Of a stretch of 64,000 bases of DNA, positions 52,392-64,000 are shown one piece after another. The DNA comes from Candidatus Fokinia cryptica. GTDB taxonomy: Bacteria; Pseudomonadota; Alphaproteobacteria; Rickettsiales; Midichloriaceae. Location: contig NZ_CP110343.1 in the NCBI RefSeq assembly GCF_034359305.1, forward strand, positions 684,590-748,589, in the 5' to 3' direction. The notes beneath the pieces were generated by a model. That model was given only the letters and a program-made list of their open reading frames with translations, did no database searches and was not told the origin of the DNA. A program made the position numbers and the translations under genes. Within the stretch, counting starts at the first letter, position 1. Each line of letters begins with the position of its first letter.

Positions 52392-53888
52392 AACTTTATA
52401 GGTAATGCAAAACACAAACACTACACCATAGAGCTTACAGAGCTTGCAAAATAAAGTCTAACCCATTTTTTTATTTTTCATAATATATAAAAATTTCCTT
52501 ATGCAACATGTTACATATACAGAATAATTATCTAGTGATTGCTTTACTCAAAAAATGTAACAATATATGTAAATATTATTGAAATATATCTCTACATAAA
52601 TAAAAAATATTTATTTTGTAGAATGAATTTTATACCATTAAAGCATAAACTACTTTTTTAAAATATATAAAAAATAATCAATCTCAGCCTATACAACAAA
52701 ACGCATAAGTACAAAAACGCGAAGAGTATACCAACTAAACTCAAAGTATCACACGCTACAATGAACTTTCCAAGAGATACGCTATCACAAATAGCCAAAA
52801 AATAAATAATTGCTAACAACGATAAAAATAAAGAACAATAATGATAAATGGAAAAAATAAGAATTTGGAAATTAAATAATTCAAAATAACTCAAATTATA
52901 GCATTGAAATACTAACCTCCGTCATAATGGAACTCATTTCTTTTGATAATGGTATAAAACCTAAAATTTCGGTAAGTAAGATATCAAATAATTTCTTTAG
53001 TGATGAAAACTTCAGGTAATGTAAGAGAGTATCGCAACAACTCCGGAATTAATACGTAAGCACTAACAAATAGTAATAATTACACCGGTGAAAAAATAAC
53101 ATAAGAATAACAATGCAATACATATCACTCAATTTCAAAAAATGAATAATATAAATATCAACTATAAAGCTATTAAAAAATCTAAAAATAACTTAAAAAG
53201 TAAAAAAAATAGTTATATCAAATGCAAATAACAATGCTAGAGCAACTAAAAGTAAACTGCCGTTAGTATTTTGTATACGCAAAAGCGAAAAGACTATGAG
53301 AAAAAAGAAATTATCAAAGGAATGTCATAATAAACAAAAATCTGGAAAAATTGCACGATAAAAGAGCTAAATATGCAAGTGATTGAAAAAATAAAAAGGC
53401 ACTACTACATGAAGCAAACGATATATCTTAGCTCACAAAAGCACCTCTTGAAGAGTAAATAAAAAAAAGAATTATCTAAGATCTCGTAATTTCAAATTAT
53501 TATACGCTACATTATACAGTTTTACATTACTTCAAATTGATAATTATCTTAAGAAGAAGAAAGAGATTTTAATAAAAAATATATTATTATTCAGGTATAT
53601 TCGAAATATCCTTTGTTAATTCAAGAGTTTTTTTTGCCACACACATTATGACAATCAAATATTTTAGCAAATTACCAATATAATAAAATAAATATACTAA
53701 ATATACATCACTTCAAAGTGAATAAGCTTACCACAAACTTCTTAAAAAAACATCTATATTAATATAGTATCAATATTTCAAAGTGATGAATATATATATT
53801 AGTATAAAAAAACACAGGATCTTAAACTATTTAAAATAGCTTAAATCCCATCTAAGTAATGATAAAACATGGTAAGCACCTATTACGA
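52392..53888. other. Gene-poor 1.5-kb stretch upstream of tRNA-His and downstream of 5S
   Basis: Very AT-rich with short frames only. A hydrophobic frame at 52658-52894 lacks a good start (see rejected items). Near 53706 and 53777 there are partial copies of CATCACTT/AAGTGATG that could fold. No RNA gene was recognised. It looks like decayed sequence, but an RNA with no strong sequence signature cannot be excluded. Confidence 0.5.
53806..53842 (-). terminator. Possible terminator of the rRNA unit
   Basis: Read on the minus strand, AAGCTATTT pairs with AAATAGTTT (one G-U) in a tight stem and is followed about 10 nt later by a run of seven T. It lies about 47 bp beyond the 5S 3' end. The gap between stem and T-run makes it imperfect. 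Confidence 0.4.
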
Positions 53889-54004
53889 GCCTGACAACGA
53901 CCTACTCTCACACGTCTTAAGACGCAATACAATCGGCGAAAAGGCTTTTCACTTCTGAGTTCGGAATGGGATCAGGTGTTTCATCCTTTCTATAATCATC
54001 AGGC
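53889..54004 (-). rRNA. rrf: 5S ribosomal RNA
   Basis: On the minus strand the sequence starts GCCTGATGATTATAGAAAGG and contains the 5S core CCCATTCCGAACTCAGAAGTG, ending GTTGTCAGGC, whose ends pair as helix I. Length about 116 nt. It follows 23S by about 160 nt. Confidence 0.95.
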
Positions 54005-54164
54005 TTGCAATAAGAACTCAAGCTCTTATTATGCTCAGTTCCGCACAGGGCAATATAGAACATAACAAGAAATCTTTTTCTTTACAAAATAGATAGCAAT
54101 ACAAAAGCAAAATTATCAAAAAGAGCAATTTTATCACTGCATACGCCATAAACGACAACAGCAA

Positions 54165-56880
<2,716 letters not shown>

Positions 56881-56973
56881 ATTATGCGTACACAGTAATA
56901 AAATTACTCAACGATAATTTTGCTTTGGTTATATTGCTAAACTACTTTGAAACGCACTCAGTGCAATGACGAC

Positions 56974-57001
56974 TCTATAGAAGTTACCCTATAGATGTCA
57001 A
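56974..57001 (-). promoter_or_regulatory. Promoter of the 23S-5S unit
   Basis: On the minus strand, TTGACA (57001-56996), a 16-nt spacer and TATAGA (56979-56974). A full consensus -35 is rare in this AT-rich window and it sits about 90 nt before the 23S 5' end, so it is a good candidate for the independent promoter of the 23S-5S transcript. Confidence 0.7.
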
Positions 57002-57097
57002 ATACGTTTTTACATTTTTTATTTCCAGCATTTCGTAACTTGTGAATTATCAACGAATTCTTTAATATTCATAACGCCAAATAATGGTTGAAACAGA

Positions 57098-57931
57098 ATG
57101 AAAATACAGTTTTTTGACAGTGGATTAGGAGGCTTATCTGCATTCTCCTCATTTATAAAACAAGTACGTGAGAGCTACATGATGAGGTATTGTAATATTT
57201 CCTATATTGCTGATCTTGAATTTTTTCCGTATGGAACAAAGCAATCTACAACAATAGTGGAACGTGTAAATACTATTATGTGCAATGCTGAACAACAATT
57301 CGTACAATTATTTGTAATAGCATGTTATACTGCTTCTTTTTCGAGAATTATTAATAAAACTGTCACGAGAATTCCAGTAATAGATACGCTACCAATTACA
57401 GAAAAGATTCTAAAAAAATATCAAGAACATCAAAAAATCTTTATATGTACGCAGTTATCACATTCTATTAATCAAAATTTTCTAGAAAAATTTGATAAAA
57501 TACATTCGATACCTGTTACCCAAGAGGTGGTAGAATACATACATCAAGGCGAATTATCAAAAGCTGCTCAGAAAATATACAACCACTTACGTGAAGAATG
57601 TAGTAAATCTACTCCAAATATTATATTTCTTGGATGTACACATTATGCAATTCTGATCAAGCAGCTTTACGAAATTTTTTCTCACAACAACTATGATATC
57701 ACAATAATAGATCCATCTCAGGCTATAGCTACAGATGTAATGAGTTATATCACCCCATTTTATGAAGTTACAACGCAACCTCCAATAGAAATTTCCTTCA
57801 TTATCCATAAAATGCCTCAAGAACAACGCACTAGAATAGTAGCAACTTGTAGAAATATTCTACAAAATCATATACCATTTTATGATGATATTTGCTCTTC
57901 TTTCAAATTCACCTTTAATTCTACACTATGA
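57098..57931 (+). CDS. murI: Glutamate racemase
   Basis: Interconverts L- and D-glutamate for peptidoglycan. [10 protein letters not shown] at the N-terminus, [14 protein letters not shown], the first catalytic-Cys segment [14 protein letters not shown] and the second [12 protein letters not shown]. Both catalytic cysteines remain. The first motif normally reads ACNTAS/T; here Asn is Tyr, a change next to the active site. The 277-aa length is normal. The stop overlaps the nuoD start by four bases (ATGA), so the two are coupled. Confidence 0.9.
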   Translation: MKIQFFDSGLGGLSAFSSFIKQVRESYMMRYCNISYIADLEFFPYGTKQSTTIVERVNTIMCNAEQQFVQLFVIACYTASFSRIINKTVTRIPVIDTLPITEKILKKYQEHQKIFICTQLSHSINQNFLEKFDKIHSIPVTQEVVEYIHQGELSKAAQKIYNHLREECSKSTPNIIFLGCTHYAILIKQLYEIFSHNNYDITIIDPSQAIATDVMSYITPFYEVTTQPPIEISFIIHKMPQEQRTRIVATCRNILQNHIPFYDDICSSFKFTFNSTL

Positions 57932-59097
57932 GCGATAGAGAGACTTTCATCAATTTCGGACCACAACATCCGGGAGCACATGGTGTACTGAATCTCATAA
58001 TAAGACTAAGTGGCGAAACAGTAAGGGAAATAGAGCCACAAATAGGTTTTCTTCATCGCGGTACGGAAAAGCTACTAGAACATAAGACTTATGCACAAGG
58101 ATTACCATATATGGATAGGTTGGATTACGTCTCTCCCCTAGCACAAGAACATTGCTTTTCAATTGCCATAGAAAAAATGCTTCAGATATCAGTACCAGAA
58201 AGGGCTCAATATATAAGAGTTTTACTACTGGAACTACAACGTATAGGTAACCATCTTCTTAGCATTACATCACTCGCGCTAGATACTGGAGCTACAACTC
58301 CACTATTATGGGCTTTTGAAGCAAGAGAAGAATTAATGGGAATCTACGAAGAAATTTCAGGAAGCAGAATGCACTGTGCATATATTAGAACAGGTGGCGT
58401 AAATAGTGATTTAAATAGCCAGATAATCGATAAAATATCACTATTTCTATTAAAGCTTCCTAAAGTACTTTCTGATATAGAATCACTTTTAAACGACAAT
58501 AGAATCTTTAAACAAAGATTGGTAAATATAGGTATCATATCAAAAAGCGATGCACTAGACTTCGCTCTTACAGGTGCTATGTTACGAGCTTCAGGTATAC
58601 CTTGGGATTTAAGAAAGTCACAGCCATATGAGGTATACAGCAAGCTTGAATTTAGTATACCAGTTGGAGTAAATGGTGACTGCTATGATAGATATAACGT
58701 AAGAGTATTAGAAATTAAAGAGTCCATAAAAATAGCTACTCAATGTATAGAAAAAATGCCAAAAGGAGAATACCTCGTAAACGATAGGAAAGTTACACCA
58801 CCACCTAAAGCAGAGCTCGCTACATCAATGGAAGCTGTAATTCATCATTTCAAACTCTTCAGTGAAGGATATACGGTACCAGCAGGAGAAACTTATACGG
58901 CCGTAGAAACGCCAAAAGGAGAATTTGGATTATATATAGTATCAGATGGCTCGAACAAACCATATAGGATACACATTAGAGCTCCTGGATTTGCACATTT
59001 ACAGATATTAAACAAAATGTCTATTGGTCATATGCTTTCAGATGTCTCGAGTAATCTTGGTACGATAGATGCTGTATTTGGAGAAATAGACAGATAA
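57928..59097 (+). CDS. nuoD: NADH-quinone oxidoreductase subunit D
   Basis: 49-kDa complex I subunit lining the quinone site. Blocks: [64 protein letters not shown], and the C-terminal [20 protein letters not shown] and [11 protein letters not shown]. The quinone-site His-Pro-Gly-His segment (QHPGAH) is intact. The 389-aa length is normal. It is detached from nuoABC/EF, and lies between murI and uvrD. Confidence 0.97.
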   Translation: MSDRETFINFGPQHPGAHGVLNLIIRLSGETVREIEPQIGFLHRGTEKLLEHKTYAQGLPYMDRLDYVSPLAQEHCFSIAIEKMLQISVPERAQYIRVLLLELQRIGNHLLSITSLALDTGATTPLLWAFEAREELMGIYEEISGSRMHCAYIRTGGVNSDLNSQIIDKISLFLLKLPKVLSDIESLLNDNRIFKQRLVNIGIISKSDALDFALTGAMLRASGIPWDLRKSQPYEVYSKLEFSIPVGVNGDCYDRYNVRVLEIKESIKIATQCIEKMPKGEYLVNDRKVTPPPKAELATSMEAVIHHFKLFSEGYTVPAGETYTAVETPKGEFGLYIVSDGSNKPYRIHIRAPGFAHLQILNKMSIGHMLSDVSSNLGTIDAVFGEIDR

Positions 59098-59103
59098 ATC
59101 AAA

Positions 59104-61071
59104 ATGACTACATACAGTCCGATGTTTACTGCTATAGAGCATGGATATAAACAAAACCATCTTACATTACACGAAGAACAAATCGCAGCCTCTACCACTA
59201 CTGAACAGCACGTAATGGTACTAGCAGGTCCAGGAAGTGGAAAAACCTCTGTAATAGTAGCTCGCATACAATTTTTAGTGCAATCATATAACCCTCACGA
59301 AATCATGGTACTTACCTTTAGTACAAGAGCAATGAGCGAATTAAAGCATAGATTGCATACTACTAAATGTAAATTTATGGAGAAAGTTTGGATTGGAACA
59401 TTTCATGCAATAGGAGTAAGAATATTAAAGAAACATGCTACTTTGATTGGATTATCGCATGAATTTAAAGTCACATCAGAAAAAGAAAGCATACACCTTA
59501 TAGAAGAAATTCTAAGAAAAACTCAAAACAATATAGGTATTGCACACAAGATATATGAAGATATACAACACATAAAAGATAAATTATATAGCACCGAAGA
59601 ACTAGAGTCTCGAGATACAAATTCAGAATTTCTCTTTATATATCAGGAATACCAAAACGCCTTAAGAATAAAAAATCTCATAGATTTCGGAGATATACTG
59701 CTATACGTGAAGCAATTATTTATAGAAAATAAAGAAATTGTACAATTATTACAAAAACAATTTTCCCATATCATAGTAGATGAATATCAAGATATTAACT
59801 TCGCGCAATATTATCTAATAATGACCTTGCTACAAAAAGGTACTAATTCACTATTTTGCGTGGGAGACGATGATCAGATAATATACACTTGGAGAGGTGC
59901 AAACACTGAACGTATGACAACATTCAGAGATAATTTTCCATTGTCCCAAATACTCCATCTATCAAACAATTATCGTTCTAATAGCGATATTATTTATCAC
60001 GCCTTTAAACTTATATCTCACAATTCTAGTAGATATTATAAAGAAATACAAAAATCATTCATTGATAAAAGTGATGTTACATTTTCTACCGGAGTTACAA
60101 TAAAATGCTATGAATCTAATACATCTGAAGTATCTCACATCACTACTCAAATTCTAGAACTGTTACCGCATAGCAATAGCATAGCTATTCTCGTTAGAAA
60201 TAATGCACATATCATACCACTTGAACATTCTATGAGGCACAATGATATTCAGTATATTATTGGTAATACAAGATCCTTTGTAGAACGAGAAGAAGTACAA
60301 CTCGTATTAAATATATTGGAACTTAGCATCAATCCTCATGCTGATCACAATCTAAAAGAATTGTTGCTTATTACTAAAACTCTTAACAACTCACAAATAA
60401 ATGTTCTTTTCAAAATTGCATCACAATTTAACTGTTCGTTATATGAGCTAGCATGCAGTGAACACAGTTTCAAACTATCTCCTAAATTACAATTATTAAG
60501 AATAAAAGAAATAGTAGATAAGATATCTAGTAATACATCTTTCTTAGAACGTGGAAAAATAGGAGATGTGATAGGTAATTCCATCGATAGCATAGGATAT
60601 ATAAAAACCCTTACAAAAGGGCAATTTGAGAAATTAGCAGATTTTCACCCACATTCTCAAATATTACAAGAATATGAAAATGAAAAGCTCCAAAATATCA
60701 TAAATATCATAGAAATAGCATCACAATATAAAAAAGCATCTCCATTTATAGAAAGATTTTCGCGAAATAATCACGTAAATGTACGGAAATCAAATGGCGA
60801 ATGTGCAGTTTATCTCAGCACAATACATAGTTCTAAAGGAATGGAATTCGACGTAGTATTCATTCCATTCATAGAAGAAGGAAACATACCGTATTATAGA
60901 AGCTATCAAGCAGAAAACATAGAAGATGAAAGGAGATTGCTATATGTAGGAATGACGCGAGCACGACATAAGTTATGCATGTCGTACTCAAAGTATAAGT
61001 TATGCAATGGTAGTAGATTCAGTAACACACCATCAAGATTTATTACAGAAGCAGCACTTGCATTCGAATAA
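59104..61071 (+). CDS. uvrD: UvrD/PcrA-type DNA helicase
   Basis: Superfamily 1A 3'-5' helicase for repair and replication-fork maintenance. Motif I VLAGPGSGKTSVIVARI, Ia TFSTRAMSELKHRL, motif II HIIVDEYQDINFAQY, motif III GDDDQIIYTWRGA, motif IV region LSNNYRSNSDI, motif V LSTIHSSKGMEFDVVFIP, motif VI ERRLLYVGMTRARH. At 655 aa it is shorter than E. coli UvrD (about 720 aa) and lacks the usual C-terminal extension. Six bases separate it from nuoD, so murI-nuoD-uvrD look cotranscribed. Confidence 0.92.
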   Translation: MTTYSPMFTAIEHGYKQNHLTLHEEQIAASTTTEQHVMVLAGPGSGKTSVIVARIQFLVQSYNPHEIMVLTFSTRAMSELKHRLHTTKCKFMEKVWIGTFHAIGVRILKKHATLIGLSHEFKVTSEKESIHLIEEILRKTQNNIGIAHKIYEDIQHIKDKLYSTEELESRDTNSEFLFIYQEYQNALRIKNLIDFGDILLYVKQLFIENKEIVQLLQKQFSHIIVDEYQDINFAQYYLIMTLLQKGTNSLFCVGDDDQIIYTWRGANTERMTTFRDNFPLSQILHLSNNYRSNSDIIYHAFKLISHNSSRYYKEIQKSFIDKSDVTFSTGVTIKCYESNTSEVSHITTQILELLPHSNSIAILVRNNAHIIPLEHSMRHNDIQYIIGNTRSFVEREEVQLVLNILELSINPHADHNLKELLLITKTLNNSQINVLFKIASQFNCSLYELACSEHSFKLSPKLQLLRIKEIVDKISSNTSFLERGKIGDVIGNSIDSIGYIKTLTKGQFEKLADFHPHSQILQEYENEKLQNIINIIEIASQYKKASPFIERFSRNNHVNVRKSNGECAVYLSTIHSSKGMEFDVVFIPFIEEGNIPYYRSYQAENIEDERRLLYVGMTRARHKLCMSYSKYKLCNGSRFSNTPSRFITEAALAFE

Positions 61072-61161
61072 GCAATTTTATCGGATATGAAATGAACTTC
61101 TACTACATGCTGAATAATGACTTTTCTTATGAAGTACGCTCACTATAGTAACATCCGCAAT

Positions 61162-61920
61162 CTAGTGATCGCCTTCACTACTATCTTTGCCGCGAACAAC
61201 TTTTACCATTTTATATCCATATCCTCTAATCGTCTTGATATCAATACTGCTAGGATATTTAAGCAACGATGAACGTAACCTCGTCATATGAACATTCAAT
61301 ATCTTATCCTTATCATGCTGCATCTCCATAGTTGTACTATTCCAAAGCAACGCTATAATTCTATCTCTTGATACTAGCTTTTCAGAATTCATCAATAGCA
61401 ATTGGCACAATTTAAATTCTATAGGTCCTAAAGTTATTTCGTGAGCAACACCATTCTCCTCTATCGTACACGAATGTCTTCTAAGATCTAAAGTAAGCTC
61501 CATGAATTTCAGTATATCAGAATCTTCTATCGAACTTCTTTTTAGCAAGTTCTTAACCCTCAATACAAGCTCTTCTATAATAAAAGGTTTTTCAAGATAA
61601 TCATCTGCACCTTTTTTCAAACCTGTAATTTTATGCTGTCCTTTACTGTGACTAGAAATCATTATAATTCTCAGATCCTTTAGATCTGGAACACAACGTA
61701 ATTCTTCACATATTTCTATACCGGATTTTTCTGGAAGCACCCAGTCTAATATAACTAGATCTGGTCTTTTTTCCTCTACAGTTCTTACGCAATTCTCTCC
61801 TGTTAAGACTGGTATGACGAGATATCCTTCTGAAGTCAAACTATACTCCATGAGAGATAACATGGCGGAATCATCCTCCACTATCATAATCTTCTTTTGA
61901 ATTGTTTTTTCCTTTTTCAT
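61162..61920 (-). CDS. OmpR/PhoB-family response regulator (orphan)
   Basis: Two-component transcription regulator. Receiver domain: IMIVEDDSAMLSLMEYSL, phospho-acceptor Asp in DLVILDWVLPEKSG, Ser in IIMISSHSKG and Lys in DYLEKPF. Winged-helix domain: ITLGPIEFKLCQLLLMNSE, LVSRDRIIALLWN, and NVHMTRLRSSLL with TIRGYGYKMV. Layout and length (252 aa) match PhoB-like regulators. No histidine kinase is adjacent, so the partner is encoded elsewhere. Convergent with uvrD; targets unknown. Confidence 0.88.
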   Translation of the reverse strand: MKKEKTIQKKIMIVEDDSAMLSLMEYSLTSEGYLVIPVLTGENCVRTVEEKRPDLVILDWVLPEKSGIEICEELRCVPDLKDLRIIMISSHSKGQHKITGLKKGADDYLEKPFIIEELVLRVKNLLKRSSIEDSDILKFMELTLDLRRHSCTIEENGVAHEITLGPIEFKLCQLLLMNSEKLVSRDRIIALLWNSTTMEMQHDKDKILNVHMTRLRSSLLKYPSSIDIKTIRGYGYKMVKVVRGKDSSEGDH

Positions 61921-62055
61921 TATGAGTAAAAAATTTTTAACGTGTTTTATCTAAAATAATATGCAATTGCACTTCTTTGTGATAAAAGCATAACGAATTA
62001 GCTTCTACAACTTTTATAATACTTTTTCAATCAATATATTAAGTAGAATTACAAT

Positions 62056-62940
62056 ATGAGCTTAATACGAGCATTTAAAGTAATATTAATGATCTATAAA
62101 GTAGCTATTCGAAATCTATTAAGAAAAAATGCATACGAGTACTCGGGATATCTTGTTTTTTTAGTACTTCTAGGAATTTTTCCATCTTTAATTTTTTTCA
62201 CTGCAGTTAGTACTTTTATTGCGACGGAATATCGAGATCTTTTTCATGTAACATTGGATATCGACGAGCTTATCACAAATTCATTACTAAGCAGTAAAGC
62301 ACACGTCTTTATAGATGGCGTGAGTAACAGAATACTCGAAATATTACGTACACCACCGGAAAGCATGTTAACATTTGCAATGCTAAGCGCAATATGGAGT
62401 GCTTCAGGTTTATTCGACGGAATTTTATGGTATGTTTATATGATATATGGCACAACGCAGAACTGCCATTACATAAGAAGAAGAATCATTAGTATAGTAC
62501 AGTTTATGGCTTTCTCATTGTTTCTGATATTCTCTATTTTATGTTTTAAGCTAATCCCACTCATATTATTTCAGTGTACAAAATTTATTAAATTAGAGAA
62601 TACATTATACGATATATTGAATTTTATTGTACAAATTGAATATTACATTCCGGCGATATATGTTGCACTATTTGGAATGCTATCATACATACATTACACC
62701 TTTCCTAGACAACGTCTTAAAGTATGGCAAATTATGCCAGGAGTGATCAATACTATACTTTTCTGGGAAATTTTTTCTGAAATCTTTGGGTATTACATAC
62801 AAAGTGCTGGTCAGTTGAATATCATATATGGGAGCATGGTAGGCATCTCCATATCGATTCTTTATATATATTTCGCATCTCTTATTTTCTTATTCGGGTT
62901 AGAACTTAATGGAGTAATATACAAAATAAGGAGCAAGTAA
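62056..62940 (+). CDS. YihY/BrkB-family inner membrane protein
   Basis: Polytopic membrane protein of unknown function. The start region AYEYSGYLVFLVLLGIFPSL and FFTAVSTFIAT match the family N-terminus (YAAALAFYxLLSxFPLL). The middle SAIWSASGLFDGILW and the later YYIPAIYVALFGMLSYIHYTFPR, IMPGVINTILFWEIF and YGSMVGISISILYIYFASLIFLFGLELN follow the YihY order. Six membrane segments fit 294 aa. It is divergent from the response regulator (135 bp apart); a shared regulatory region is possible. Confidence 0.8.
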   Translation: MSLIRAFKVILMIYKVAIRNLLRKNAYEYSGYLVFLVLLGIFPSLIFFTAVSTFIATEYRDLFHVTLDIDELITNSLLSSKAHVFIDGVSNRILEILRTPPESMLTFAMLSAIWSASGLFDGILWYVYMIYGTTQNCHYIRRRIISIVQFMAFSLFLIFSILCFKLIPLILFQCTKFIKLENTLYDILNFIVQIEYYIPAIYVALFGMLSYIHYTFPRQRLKVWQIMPGVINTILFWEIFSEIFGYYIQSAGQLNIIYGSMVGISISILYIYFASLIFLFGLELNGVIYKIRSK

Positions 62941-63107
62941 TTTGACTTTATAAAGAGAAAATAAGGAATATGATATCCTTAAAAAGACATTATGACGAAC
63001 GATACAACTAGTTAGCAATTTATGTAGATAGTAAATATATTTTTTAGATGCTTAAGCAATATAATGGAAATTAGCATTATATATATATTTATAGACAATG
63101 TTATATA

Positions 63108-63136
63108 TTGATTATATAATAATGTTAATATATAAA
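63108..63136 (+). promoter_or_regulatory. Putative promoter of the last gene
   Basis: TTGATT at 63108-63113, 17-nt spacer, TATAAA at 63131-63136, 16 nt before the ATG at 63153. Surrounding DNA is so AT-rich that chance matches are likely. Confidence 0.4.
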
Positions 63137-63152
63137 CTGTAATTCTGTAATT

Positions 63153-63956
63153 ATGCAAGACTCTGGTAGTAATGATATAAAAAATCTTGATGACAAGATA
63201 ACAAAACAACAACAGAAAACAGAACTTTTAGAGAAAAAAATAGAAGAGTTACAACAGCAATTAAAAAACAAGGACTCTGTAATAAAGAGTTCTGAGAAAT
63301 CATTCAAGAAAACAATAACAAACCTTTTCTCACGAAAACAGCCAGAAATAAAGGAAGAAGCAAAACAACAGAGAAACGCACCAAATCAGCCGAAAGAAGA
63401 ACTAAAAAACCAAAAAGAAGAACTACAGGAAGAAGCACCAAATCAGCCAAAAGAAGTAGATAAAGACAAAAAACAGCCGGAAAAAGAACAAGATCAGCCA
63501 AAAAAAGAACTACAGGAAGAAGCACCAAATCAGCAGAAAAAAGAACAAAATCAGCAAGAACAGCAGGAAAAAAACGCAAAAAGCAATAATGAAAAAACTA
63601 CAACTTCCAAAACAATCGGGCAAAAAACTAAAGATACGTTTAAAGCAATCGGACAAAAAACTAAAGATACGTCTAAAGCAATTGGACAAAAAACTAAAGA
63701 TACGTTTAAAGCAATCGGACAAAAAACTAAAGATACGTTTAAAGCAATTTCAGACACAATACCGAAAAAGCGTAAAAACATTGAGAGCAAGCCTGCTGAA
63801 GCAATTTTGCAAGAAATGGAATCACAAGATCTGTCAAAGCCGGAGAAACAAGAACAAGCACAACAGCTGAAACAAGAACTAAATCAGCCGGAAAAGAACA
63901 AGATCAGCCAAAAGAAGAACTACAGGAAGAAGCACCAAATCAACCAAAAGAAGTAG
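63153..63956 (+). CDS. Repeat-rich, Lys/Glu/Gln-rich hypothetical protein, probably frameshifted
   Basis: Not a known family. Residues 5-45 are coiled coil (KNLDDKITKQQQKTELLEKK). Residues about 75-150 consist of EAPNQPKEVDKDKKQ and EKEQDQPKKELQEE type repeats. Residues 155-198 are four 11-residue units IGQKTKDTFKA. The stop at 63956 results from a missing A near 63892 (CCGGAAAAG instead of CCGGAAAAAG in the other copies); with one extra A the frame continues in the repeat sense to the window end. The true product therefore probably runs past the window. No signal peptide or membrane segment is seen. Confidence 0.7.
   Translation: MQDSGSNDIKNLDDKITKQQQKTELLEKKIEELQQQLKNKDSVIKSSEKSFKKTITNLFSRKQPEIKEEAKQQRNAPNQPKEELKNQKEELQEEAPNQPKEVDKDKKQPEKEQDQPKKELQEEAPNQQKKEQNQQEQQEKNAKSNNEKTTTSKTIGQKTKDTFKAIGQKTKDTSKAIGQKTKDTFKAIGQKTKDTFKAISDTIPKKRKNIESKPAEAILQEMESQDLSKPEKQEQAQQLKQELNQPEKNKISQKKNYRKKHQINQKK
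63615..63746 (+). repeat. Four 33-bp tandem repeats encoding 11-residue amphipathic units
   Basis: Units at 63615, 63648, 63681 and 63714 encode IGQKTKDTFKA with one Ser-for-Phe change. The DNA is nearly identical between copies. An 11-residue period with Lys-Thr-Lys and spaced hydrophobics recalls lipid-binding 11-mers of synucleins, perilipins and LEA proteins. Confidence 0.93.
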
Positions 63957-64000
63957 ATAAAGACAAAAAACAGCCGGAAAAAGAACAAGATCAGCCAAAA

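Noticed and set aside
52658..52894. 78-codon hydrophobic frame on the minus strand
   Set aside because: It begins with TTG, has no properly spaced ribosome-binding site, and poly-AT DNA readily encodes Phe/Leu/Ile-rich frames.

Overview
The window is an AT-rich, gene-dense bacterial chromosome segment, most likely from an obligate intracellular alphaproteobacterium of the Rickettsiales (a Midichloriaceae-like or Rickettsiaceae-like symbiont). The reasons are: a 23S-5S rRNA unit with no 16S gene or spacer tRNAs upstream; single-copy housekeeping genes taken out of their usual operons (rpsJ, rplA, atpB, nuoD, nuoG all stand alone); a PHA synthase, which is also known in Rickettsia; meso-DAP type MurE; and an FtsL of alphaproteobacterial type. 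The genus is an inference. No phage, insertion sequence or CRISPR array was seen.

Layout. 1-27.3 kb is housekeeping: alaS (cut by the window edge), infC, phaC, ruvB, murJ, ftsW, xseB, a dicarboxylate/amino-acid symporter, tRNA-Trp, a thioredoxin-fold protein, dksA, murE, a divergent holB, an outer-membrane beta-barrel protein, atpB, rpsJ, secG, thrS, a coiled-coil orphan, der, rplA, prmC, two orphans, lgt and queA. 27.4-36.4 kb is an accessory island of five Q/E-rich coiled-coil genes. Four of them form a paralogous family with an identical acidic C-terminal tail, and three share one promoter (TTGAA[A/C], 18 nt, TATAAT). They carry 21-, 33- and 111-bp in-frame repeats. 36.6-52.4 kb is housekeeping again: dnaE, a small lipoprotein, pyrH, an ABC ATPase, rsmH, tRNA-Gln, ftsL, tRNA-Met, recF, a secreted DUF2155-like protein, nuoG, gshB, a GNAT acetyltransferase, metG, a stand-alone 5'-3' exonuclease and tRNA-His. 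52.4-53.9 kb is a gene-poor stretch. 53.9-57.0 kb is the 5S/23S unit on the minus strand with a consensus promoter. 57.1-62.9 kb holds murI-nuoD-uvrD, an orphan OmpR-family response regulator and a YihY/BrkB membrane protein. The window ends in a second repeat-rich gene with 11-residue synuclein/LEA-like amphipathic repeats and an apparent 1-nt frameshift.

How it fits together. The housekeeping part covers peptidoglycan synthesis and division (murE, murI, murJ, ftsW, ftsL), replication and repair (dnaE, holB, recF, ruvB, xseB, uvrD), translation, respiration, and envelope biogenesis (lgt, secG, outer-membrane protein), so the organism keeps a cell wall and its own energy metabolism. The most novel material is the tail-sharing coiled-coil family at 29.8-36.4 kb. 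I suggest it may be a set of secreted or host-interacting proteins diversified by recombination, by analogy with the acidic tandem-repeat proteins of Ehrlichia; that function is inference only.
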